Assembly (NCBI GenBank): GCA_954871525.1
Contig: OX940870.1
Location: 17,763,501-17,827,500 of the forward strand
DNA: 64,000 bases
Direction: 5' to 3'
Source of the DNA: Parietaria judaica
Lineage: Eukaryota > Streptophyta > Magnoliopsida > Rosales > Urticaceae
Translations under genes and position numbers: made by a program
Notes under the pieces: generated by a model
The model's database searches: none
The model's input: only the letters and a program-made list of their open reading frames with translations
What the model was told of the DNA's origin: nothing
Shown: piece by piece, positions 46,701-57,150 of the stretch
Position numbering within the stretch: the first letter of the stretch is position 1
Layout: each line of letters begins with the position of its first letter

Positions 46701-49025
46701 ATTTACTTATTTTAATCCCTAAATCGCGAAGCACTAGCTCGTAGTTTCAATACCAAGATTTAACGGGTTAAAATCATTACCGTAAAGTGTTAAAAATTGG
46801 TTTTCTTACGAGAGCAAATACGATGCGTTCATGATGAAATTTCAGTTGCTAGACCTTTCTTTGGGTGGTATTATTACAAATTGGGTTATTTTTTGCGTTA
46901 AAAGTATTTGACGCTCTCCAAAAACCCTTTTTCACCAATTAATGCGTGCTCCAAAAAAAAACTGAGTCTTTTTCCCATTTTACGCAAAACAACTCTAATT
47001 AAACGATATTTTAAACAAAAAATTAACTTCAAATTGTTATTAATGTGTATTTATACCACATTTACTTATTTTAATCCTCAAATCGCGAATCACTATCTCG
47101 TAGTTTCAATACCAAGCATTTAACGGGTTAAAATCATTGCAAGAAAGTGTTAAAAATTGGTTTTCTTACGAGAGCAAATACGATGTGTTGCTAGAAATTT
47201 ATTTGGGTGGTATTATTACAAATTGGGTAATTTTTGGCATTAAAAGTTTTTGACGCTCTCCAAAAACCCTTTTTCACCAATTAATGCGTGTTCGAAAAAA
47301 AACTGAGTCTTTTTCCCATTTTACGCAAAACAACCCTAATTAAACGATATTTTAAACAAAAAATGAACTTCAAATTCTTAGTAATGTGTATTTATACCAC
47401 ATTAACTTACTTTAATCCCTAAATCGTGAAGCACTATCTCGTAGTTAAATACCAAGCATTTAACAGGTTAAAATCATTGCCGAAAAGTGTTAAAAATTGG
47501 TTTTCTTACGAGAGCAAATACGCTGCGTTCATGATGAAATTTCAGTTGCTAGACCTTTATTTAAGTGGTATTATTACAAATTGGGTTATTTTTGGCATTA
47601 AAAGTATTTGACGTTCTCCAAAAACCCTTTTTCACCAATTAATGCATGCTTCAAATAAAAACTGAGTCTTTTTCCCAATTTACGCAAAACAACCCTAATC
47701 AAACGATATTTTAAACAAAAAATGAACTTCAAATTCTTAGTAATCTGTATTTATACCACATTTACTTATTTTAATCCCTAAATCGCGAAGCACTAGCTCG
47801 TAGTTTCAATACCAAGATTTAACGGGTTAAAATCATTACCGTAAAGTGTTAAAAATTGGTTTTCTTACGAGAGCAAATACGATGCGTTCATGATGAAATT
47901 TCAGTTGCTAGACCTTTCTTTGGGTGGTATTATTACAAATTGGGTTATTTTTTGCGTTAAAAGTATTTGACGCTCTCCAAAAACCCTTTTTCACCAATTA
48001 ATGCGTGCTCCAAAAAAAAACTGAGTTTTTTTCCCATTTTACGCAAAACAACTCTAATTAAACGATATTTTAAACAAAAAATGAACTTAAAATTGTTATT
48101 AATGTGTATTTATACCACATTTACTTATTTTAATCCTCAAATCGCGAAGCACTATCTCGTAGTTTCAATACCAAGCATTTAACGGGTTAAAATCATTGCA
48201 AGAAAGTGTTAAAAATTGGTTTTCTTACGAGAGCAAATACGATGTGTTGCTAGAAATTTATTTGGGTGGTATTATTACAAATTGGGTAATTTTTGGCATT
48301 AAAAGTTTTTGACGCTCTCCAAAAACCCTTTTTCACCAATTAATGCGTGTTCGAAAAAAAACTGAGTCTTTTTCCCATTTTACGCAAAACAACCCTAATT
48401 AAACGATATTTTAAACAAAAAATGAACTTCAAATTCTTAGTAATGTGTATTTATACCACATTAACTTATTTTAATCCCTAAATCGTGAAGCACTATCTCG
48501 TAGTTAAATACCAAGCATTTAACAGGTTAAAATCATTGCCGAAAAGTGTTAAAAATTGGTTTTCTTACGAGAGCAAATACGCTGCGTTCATGATGAAATT
48601 TCAGTTGCTAGACCTTTATTTAAGTGGTATTATTACAAATTGGGTTATTTTTGGCATTAAAAGTATTTGACGTTCTCCAAAAACCCTTTTTCACCAATTA
48701 ATGCATGCTTCAAATAAAAACTGAGTCTTTTTCCCAATTTACGCAAAACAACCCTAATCAAACGATATTTTAAACAAAAAATGAACTTCAAATTCTTAGT
48801 AATCTGTATTTATACCACATTTACTTATTTTAATCCCTAAATCGCGAAGCACTAGCTCGTAGTTTCAATACCAAGATTTAACGGGTTAAAATCATTACCG
48901 TAAAGTGTTAAAAAAGTGTTTTCTTACGAGAGCAAATACGATGCGTTCATGATGAAATTTCATTTGCTAGACCTTTCTTTGGGTGGTATTATTACAAATT
49001 GGGTTATTTTTTGCGTTAAAAGTAT
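43731..49025 (+). repeat. Interleaved type II and type I trimers, five units
   Basis: 43731 (C-E-F), 44790 (C-beta-gamma), 45849 (C-E-F), 46908 (C-beta-gamma), 47967 (C-beta-gamma). Gammas from 45.5 to 49.0 kb share CCCTAATCAAACG, found nowhere else in the window. C at 43731 has a private TTTTTCGATTTTTACGC change. C at 46908 has AAATTAACTTC, and C at 46908 and 47967 share GCAAGAAAG. Confidence 0.92.
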
Positions 49026-49985
49026 TTGACGCTCTCCAAAAACTCTTTTTCACCAATTAATGCGTGCTCCAAAAAAAAACTGAGTCTTTTTCCCATTTTA
49101 CGCAAAACAACTCTAATTAAACGATATTTTAAACAAAAAATGAACTTCAAATTGTTATTAATGTGTATTTATACCACATTTACTTATTTTAATCCTCAAA
49201 TCGCGAAGCACTATCTCGTAGTTTCAATACCAAGCATTTAACGGGTTAAAATCATTGCAGGAAAGTGTTAAAAATTGGTTTTCTTACGAGAGCAAATACG
49301 ATGTGTTGCTAGAAATTTATTTGGATGGTATTATTACAAATTTGGTAAACAACCCTAATTAAACGATATTTTAAACAAAAAATGAACTTCAAATTCTTAG
49401 TAATGTGTATTTATACCACATTAACTTATTTTAATCCCTAAATCGTGAAGCACTATCTCGTAGTTTCAATACCAAGCATATAACGTGTTAAAATCATTGC
49501 CGAAAAGTGTTAAAAATTGGTTTTCTTATGAGAGCAAATACGATGCGTTCATGATGAATTTTCAGTTGCTAGACCATTATTTGGGTGGTATTATTAAAAA
49601 ATGGGTTATTTTTTACATTAAGAGTTTTTGACGCTCTCCAAAAACCCTGTCTCACTAATTAATGCATGCTCCAAAAAAAACTGAGTCTTTTTCTCATTTT
49701 ACGCAAAACAACCCTAATTAAACGATATTTTAAACAAAAAATGAACTTCAAATTCTTAGTAATGTGTATTTATACCACATTTACTTATTTTAATCCCTAA
49801 ATCGCGAAGCACTAGCTCGTAGTTTCAATACCAAGATTTAACGGGTTAAAATCATTACCGTAAAGTGTTAAAAATTGGTTTTCTTACGAGAGCAAATACG
49901 ATGCGTTCATGATGAAATTTCAGTTGCTAGACCTTTCTTTGGGTGGTATTATTACAAATTGGGTTATTTTTTGCGTTAAAAGTAT
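49026..49985 (+). repeat. Trimer unit with a 99-bp deletion fusing C and E
   Basis: The unit spans 960 bp instead of about 1059. The C monomer runs to TTTGGTAA at about 49347 and continues directly as ACAACCCTAATT of the next monomer. The end of C and the first part of E, including the phase start and A-tract, are lost. The fused monomer 49026-49627 is 602 bp. An intact F (GTCTCACT) follows at 49628. The two flanks share only AA at the junction, so end joining with microhomology is more likely than exchange in register. Confidence 0.93.
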
Positions 49986-52424
49986 TTGACGCTCTCCAAA
50001 AACCCTTTTTCACCAATTAATGCGTGCTCCAAAAAAAAAACTGAGTCTTTTTCCCATTTTACGCAAAACAACTCTAATTAAACGATATTTTAAACAAAAA
50101 ATGAACTTCAAATTGTTATTAATGTGTATTTATACCACATTTACTTATTTTAATCCTCAAATCGCGAAGCACTATCTCGTAGTTTCAATACCAAGCATTT
50201 AACGGGTTAAAATCATTGCAGGAAAGTGTTAAAAATTGGTTTTCTTACGAGAGCAAATACGATGTGTTGCTAGAAATTTATTTGGGTGGTATTATTACAA
50301 ATTGGGTAATTTTTGGCATTAAAAGTTTTTGACGCTCTCCAAAAACCCTTTTTCACCAATTAATGCGTGTTCGAAAAAAAACTGAGTCTTTTTCCCATTT
50401 TACGCAAAACAACCGTAATTAAACGATATTTTAAACAAAAAATGAACTTCAAATTCTTAGTAATGTGTATTTATACCACATTAACTTATTTAAATTCCTA
50501 AATCGTGAAGCATTATCTCGTAGTTTCAATACCAAGCATTTAACGTGTTAAAATCATTGCCGAAAAGTGTTAAAAATTGGTTTTCTTACGAGAGCAAATA
50601 CGATGCGTTGCTAAACCTTTATTTGGGTGGTATTATTAAAAATTGGGTTATTTTTGGCATTAAAAGTATTTGATGCTCTCCAAAAACCCTTTTTTCCCCA
50701 ATTAATGCATGCTAAAAAAAGTTGAGTCTTTTTCCCATTTTACGCAAAACAACCATAATTAAACGACATTTTAAACAAAAAATGAACTTCAAATTCTTAG
50801 TAATGTGTATTTATACCAAATTTACTTATTTTAGTCCCTAAATCGCGAAGCACTATCTCGTAGTTTCAATTCCAAGCATTTAACGGGTTAAAATCATTGC
50901 CGAAAAGTGTTACAAATTGGTTTTCTTACGAGAGCAAATATGCTGCGTTCATGATGAAATTTCAGTTGCTAGACCTTTATTTAGGTGGTATTATTACAAA
51001 TTGGGTTATTTTTGGCATTAAAAGTATTTGACGTTCTCCAAAAACCCTTTTTCACCAATTAATGCATGCTTCAAATAAAAACTGAGTCTTTTTCCCATTT
51101 TACGCAAAACAACCCTAATTAAATGATATTTTAAACAAAAAATGAGCTTCAAATTCTTAATAATGTGCATTTATACCACATTTACTTATTTTAATCCCTA
51201 AATCGCGAAGCGCTACCTTGTAGTTTCAATACCAAGCATTTAACGGGTTAAAATCATTGCCGAAAAGTGTTAAAAAATGGTTTTCTTACGAGCGAAAATA
51301 CGATGCATTGCTAGACCTTTATTTGGGTGTTATTATTACAAATTTGGTTATTTTGGCATTAAAAGTGTTTTACGCTCTCCAAAAACCATTTTTCACCAAT
51401 TAATGCGTGCTCGAAAAAAAACTGAGTCTTTTTTCCCATTTTACGCAAAACAACCCTAATTAAATGATGTTTTAAACAAAAAATGAACTTCAAATTCTTA
51501 GTAATGTGTATTTATACCACACTTACTTATTTTAATCCCTAAATCGCGAAGCACTATCTCGTAGTTTCAATACCAAGATTTAACGAGTTAAAATCATTGC
51601 CGAAAAAGTGTTAAAAATTGGTTTTCTTACGAGAGCAAATACGATGCGTTCATGATGAAATTTCAGTTGCGAGACCTTTATTTGGGTGGTATTATTACAA
51701 ATTGGGTAATTTTTGGCATTAAAAGTATTTGACGCTCTCCAAAAACCCTTTTTCACCAATTAATGCGTGCTCGAAAAAAAAACTGTGTCCTTTTCCCATT
51801 TTACGCAAAACAACCCTAATTAAACGATATTTTAATCAAAAAATGAACTTCAAATTCTTAGTAATGTGTATTTATACCACATTTACTTATTTTAATCCCT
51901 AAATCGCGAAGCACTATCTCGTAGTTTCAATACCAAGCATTTAACAGGTTAAAATCATTGCCAAAAAGTGTTAAAAATTGGTTTCCTTACGAGAGCGAAT
52001 ACGATGCGTTGCTAGACCTTTATTTGGGTGGTATTGTTACATATTGGGTTATTTTTGGCATTAAAAGTATTTGACGCTCTCCAAAATCCCTTTTTTCCCC
52101 AATTAATGCGTGCTAAAAAAAGCTGAGTCTTTTTCCCATTTTACGCAAAACAACCCTATTTAAACGATATTTTAAACAAAAAATGAACTTCAAATTCTAA
52201 TGTGTATTTATACCAAACTTACTTATTTTAATCCCTAAATCGTGAAGCACTATCTCGTAGTTTCAATACCAAGCATTTAATGGGTTAAAATCATTACCGA
52301 AAAGTGTTAAAAATTGGTTTTCTTACGAGAGCAAATACGCTGCGTTCATGATGGAATTTCAGTTGCTAGACCTTTATTTAGGTGGTATTATTACAAATTG
52401 GGTTATTTTTGGCATTAAAAGTAT
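49986..52424 (+). repeat. Transition from trimers to dimers
   Basis: C 49986-50328 (ten A's in the A-tract), an E-like short monomer 50329-50669, a P-like long monomer 50670-51027 (CCCCAATTAATGCATGC, TTTAGGTGG), a Q-like short monomer 51028-51368 (GCTTCAAATAAAAAC), then 51369-51728, 51729-52070 and 52071-52424. Substitutions, including GTTGAGTC, TTTTAGTCCC, GAGCTTC and TTTTACGCTC at 51369, are denser than in the trimers. Long/short alternation begins here. Confidence 0.88.
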
Positions 52425-53123
52425 TTGACGTTCTCCAAAAACCCTTTTTCACCAATTAATGCATGCTTCAAATAAAAACTGAGTCTTTTTCCCATTTTAC
52501 GCAAAACAACCCTAATTAAATTATATTTTATACAAAAAATGAACTTAAAATTCTTAGTAATGTGTATTTATACCACATTTACTTATTTTAATCCCTAAAT
52601 CGCGAAGCACTATCTCGTAGTTTCAATATTAAGCATTTAACGGGTTAAGATCATTGCCGAAAACTGTTAAAAATTGGTTTCCTTACGAGAGCAAATACGA
52701 TGCGTTGCTAGACCTTTATTTGGGTGGTATTATTACAATTGAGTTATTTTTGGCATTAAAAGTATTTGACACTCTCCAAAAACCCTTTTTTCCCCAATTA
52801 ATGCATGCTAAAAAAAACTGAGTCTTTTTCCCATTTTAAGCAAAACAACCATAATTAAACGATATTTTAAACAAAAAATGAACTTCAAATTCTTAGTAAT
52901 GTGTAGTTATACCAAATTTACTTATTTTAATCCCTAAATCGCGAAGCACTATCTCGTAGTTTCAATACCAAGCATTTAACGGGTTAAAATCATTACCGAA
53001 AATTATTAAAAATTGGTTTTCTTACGAGAGCAAATGCGAATTGTTCATGATGAAATTTCAGTTGCTAGACCTTTATTTAGGTGGTATTATTACAAATTGG
53101 GTTATTTTTGGCATTAAAAGTAT

Positions 53124-53464
53124 TTGACGTTCTCCAAAAACCCTTTTTCACCAATTAATGCATGCTTCAAATAAAAACTGAGTCTTTTTCCCATTTTACG
53201 CAAAACAACCCTAATTAAATTATATTTTATACAAAAAATGAACTTAAAATTCTTAGTAATGTGTATTTATACCACATTTACTTATTTTAATCCCTAAATC
53301 GCGAAGCACTATCTCGTAGTTTCAATATTAAGCATTTAACGGGTTAAGATCATTGCCGAAAACTGTTAAAAATTGGTTTCCTTACGAGAGCAAATACGAT
53401 GCGTTGCTAGACCTTTATTAGTGTGGTATTATTACAATTGAGTTATTTTTTGCATTAAAAGTAT
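53124..53464 (+). repeat. Representative dimer monomer Q (341 bp, short form)
   Basis: GCTTCAAATAAAAACTGAG head, AATTAAATTATATTTTATAC (elsewhere AATTAAACGATATTTTAAAC), AACTTAAAATTC, CAATATTAAGC, GGTTAAGATC, CCGAAAACTGTTAAAAATTGG, TTATTAGTGTGG and TTACAATTGAG. No 18-bp segment. The TTATATTTTATAC change is diagnostic for Q in this domain. Confidence 0.92.
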
Positions 53465-53822
53465 TTGACGCTCTCCAAAAACCCTCTTTTCCCCAATTAA
53501 TGCATGCTAAAAAAAACTGAGTCTTTTTCCCATTTTACGCAAAACAACCATAATTAAACGATATTTTAAACAAAAAATGAACTTCAAATTCTTAGTAATG
53601 TGTAGTTATACCAAATTTACTTATTTTAATCCCTAAATCGCGAAGCACTATCTCGTAGTTTCAATACCAAGCATTTAACGGGTTAAAATCATTACCGAAA
53701 AGTGTTAAATATTCGTTTTCTTACGAGAGCAAATACGCTGCGTTCATGATGAAATTTCAGTTGCTAGACCTTTATTTAGGTGGTATTATTACAAATTGGG
53801 TTATTTTTGGCATTAAAAGTAT
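53465..53822 (+). repeat. Representative dimer monomer P (358 bp, long form)
   Basis: TTTTCCCCAATTAATGCATGC followed directly by A's, CAACCATAATTAAACG, GTGTAGTTATACCAAATTTAC, TTACCGAAAAGTGTTAAATATT, GCTGCGTTCATGATG and TTTAGGTGG. It carries the 18-bp segment and has an A-like tail. Confidence 0.92.
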
Positions 53823-54357
53823 TTGACGTTCTCCAAAAACCCTTTTTCACCAATTAATGCATGCTTCAAATAAAAACTGAGTCTTTTTCCCATTTTACGC
53901 AAAACAACCCTAATTAAATTATATTTTATACAAAAAATGAACTTAAAATTCTTAGTAATGTTTATTTATACCACATTTACTTATTTTAATCCCTAAATCG
54001 CGAAGCACTATCTCGTAGTTTCAATATTAAGCATTTAACGGGTTAAGATCATTGCCGAAAACTGTTAAAAATTGGTTTCCTTACGAGAGCAAATACGATG
54101 CGTTGCTAGACCTTTATTAGTGTGGTATTATTACAATTGAGTTATTTTTGGCATTAAAAGTATTTGACGCTCTCCAAAAACCCTTTTTTCCCCAATTAAT
54201 GCATGCTAAAAAAAACTGAGTCTTTTTCCCATTTTACGCAAAACAACCATAATTAAACGATATTTTAAACAAAAAATGAACTTCAAATTCTTAGTAATGT
54301 GTAGTTATACCAAATTTACTTATTTTAATCCCTAAATCGCGAAGCACTATCTCGTAG

Positions 54358-57150
54358 TTTCAATACCAAGATTTAACGAGTTAAAATCATTGCCGAAAAA
54401 GTGTTAAAAATTGGTTTTCTTACGAGAGCAAATACGATGCGTTCATGATGAAATTTCAGTTGCGAGACCTTTATTTGGGTGGTATTATTACAAATTGGGT
54501 AATTTTTGGCATTAAAAGTATTTGACGCTCTCCAAAAACCCTTTTTCACCAATTAATGCGTGCTCGAAAAAAAAACTGTGTCCTTTTCCCATTTTACGCA
54601 AAACAACCCTAATTAAACGATATTTTAATCAAAAAATGAACTTCAAATTCTTAGTAATGTGTATTTATACCACATTTACTTATTTTAATCCCTAAATCGC
54701 GAAGCACTATCTCGTAGTTTCAATATCAAGCATTTAACGGGTTAAAATCATTGCCGAAAAGTGTTAAAAATTGGTTTCCTTACGAGAGCAAATACGATGC
54801 GTTGCTAGACCTTTATTTGGGTGGTATTATTACAATTGAGTTATTTTTGGCATTAAAAGTATTTGACGCTCTCCAAAAACCCTTTTTTCCCCAATTAATG
54901 CATGCTAAAAGAAACTGAGTCTTTTTCCCATTTTACGCAAAACAACCATAATTAAACGATATTTTAAACAAAAAATGAACTTCAAATTCTTAGTAATATG
55001 TATTTATACCAAATTTACTTATTTTAATCCCTAAATCGTGAAGCACTATCTCGTAGTTTCAATACCAAGCATTTAATGGGTTAAAATCATTACCGAAAAG
55101 TGTTAAAAATTGGTTTTCTTACGAGAGCAAATACGCTGCGTTCATGATGAAATTTCAGTTGCTAGACCTTTATTTAGGTGGTATTATTACAAATTGGGTT
55201 ATTTTTGGCATTAAAAGTATTTGACGTTCTCCAAAAACCCTTTTTCACCAATTAATGCATGCTTCAAATAAAAACTGAGTCTTTTTCCCATTTTACGCAA
55301 AACAACCCTAATTAAATTATATTTTATACAAAAAATGAACTTAAAATTCTTAGTAATGTGTATTTATACCACATTTACTTATTTTAATCCCTAAATCGCG
55401 AAGCACTATCTCGTAGTTTCAATATTAAGCATTTAACGGGTTAAGATCATTGCCGAAAACTGTTAAAAATTGGTTTCCTTACGAGAGCAAATACGATGCG
55501 TTGCTAGACCTTTATTTGGGTGGTATTATTACAATTGAGTTATTTTTGGCATTAAAAGTATTTGACACTCTCCAAAAACCCTTTTTTCCCCAATTAATGC
55601 ATGCTAAAAAAAACTGAGTCTTTTTCCCATTTTAAGCAAAACAACCATAATTAAACGATATTTTAAACAAAAAATGAACTTCAAATTCTTAGTAATGTGT
55701 ATTTATACCAAATTTACTTATTTTAATCCCTAAATCGCGAAGCACTATCTCGTAGTTTCAATACCAAGCATTTAACGGGTTAAAATCATTACCGAAAAGT
55801 GTTAAATATTGGTTTTCTTACGAGAGCAAATACGCTGCGTTCATGATGAAATTTCAGTTGCTAGACCTTTATTTAGGTGGTATTATTACAAATTGGGTTA
55901 TTTTTGGCATTAAAAGTATTTGACGTTCTCCAAAAACCCTTTTTCACCAATTAATGCATGCTTCAAATAAAAACTGAGTCTTTTTCCCATTTTACGCAAA
56001 ACAACCCTAATTAAATTATATTTTATACAAAAAATGAACTTAAAATTCTTAGTAATGTGTATTTATACCACATTTACTTATTTTAATCCCTAAATCGCGA
56101 AGCACTATCTCGTAGTTTCAATATTAAGCATTTAACGGGTTAAGATCATTGCCGAAAACTGTTAAAAATTGGTTTCCTTACGAGAGCAAATACGATGCGT
56201 TGCTAGACCTTTATTAGTGTGGTATTATTACAATTGAGTTATTTTTTGCATTAAAAGTATTTGACGCTCTCCAAAAACCCTCTTTTCCCCAATTAATGCA
56301 TGCTAAAAAAAACTGAGTCTTTTTCCCATTTTACGCAAAACAACCATAATTAAACGATATTTTAAACAAAAAATGAACTTCAAATTCTTAGTAATGTGTA
56401 GTTATACCAAATTTACTTATTTTAATCCCTAAATCGCGAAGCACTATCTCGTAGTTTCAATACCAAGCATTTAACGGGTTAAAATCATTACCGAAAAGTG
56501 TTAAATATTGGTTTTCTTACGAGAGCAAATACGCTGCGTTCATGATGAAATTTCAGTTGCTAGACCTTTATTTAGGTGGTATTATTACAAATTGGGTTAT
56601 TTTTGGCATTAAAAGTATTTGACGTTCTCCAAAAACCCTTTTTCACCAATTAATGCATGCTTCAAATAAAAACTGAGTCTTTTTCCCATTTTACGCAAAA
56701 CAACCCTAATTAAATTATATTTTATACAAAAAATGAACTTAAAATTCTTAGTAATGTTTATTTATACCACATTTACTTATTTTAATCCCTAAATCGCGAA
56801 GCACTATCTCGTAGTTTCAATATTAAGCATTTAACGGGTTAAGATCATTGCCGAAAACTGTTAAAAATTGGTTTCCTTACGAGAGCAAATACGATGCGTT
56901 GCTAGACCTTTATTAGTGTGGTATTATTACAATTGAGTTATTTTTGGCATTAAAAGTATTTGACGCTCTCCAAAAACCCTTTTTTCCCCAATTAATGCAT
57001 GCTAAAAAAAACTGAGTCTTTTTCCCATTTTACGCAAAACAACCATAATTAAACGATATTTTAAACAAAAAATGAACTTCAAATTCTTAGTAATGTGTAG
57101 TTATACCAAATTTACTTATTTTAATCCCTAAATCGCGAAGCACTATCTCG
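54358..57150 (+). repeat. Second copy of the 2.8-kb eight-monomer block
   Basis: Repeats the landmarks of the preceding block: CTGTGTCC at 54577, GACACTCTCC at 55564, TTTTAAGC at about 55633, CCCTCTTTTCCCC at about 56278, GTAATGTTTATTT at about 56752. It differs at scattered sites, for example GTAATATGTATTT in the P near 54995. After it, two further plain dimers follow (57318 and 58017). Confidence 0.85.

Larger units (their letters stand above)
13375..50328 (+). repeat. Trimeric higher-order repeat domain (about 1059 bp)
   Basis: Phased on C, units begin at 14092, 15151, 16211, 17270, 18325, 19381, 20799, 21858, 22918, 23977, 25037, 26097, 27156, 28215, 29272, 30331, 31389, 32448, 33508, 34567, 35627, 36686, 37743, 38801, 39858, 41615, 42672, 43731, 44790, 45849, 46908, 47967, 49026 and 49986. 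Spacing is 1055-1060 bp except at 19381 (four monomers), 39858 (five monomers) and 49026 (99-bp deletion). Two trimer types occur. Type I is C-beta-gamma and type II is C-E-F; intermediates also exist. Both consist of one short and two long monomers. Confidence 0.97.
51555..54357 (+). repeat. First copy of a 2.8-kb eight-monomer block
   Basis: Begins at ACCAAGATTTAACGAGTT with GCCGAAAAAGTG. It includes CTGTGTCCTTTTCCC (51784), TTTTAATCAAAAAATG, the GACACTCTCC P monomer (52766) and its TTTTAAGC, and the CCCTCTTTTCCCC P monomer (53465). The same ordered landmarks recur 2793-2796 bp later. The block is four dimers long and is itself tandemly duplicated. Boundaries are good to about 50 bp. Confidence 0.85.

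Noticed and set aside
51277..51459. 60-codon frame in the transitional region
   Set aside because: Lies in a different frame from the related ones for much of its length and depends on local indels; not credible as a gene.
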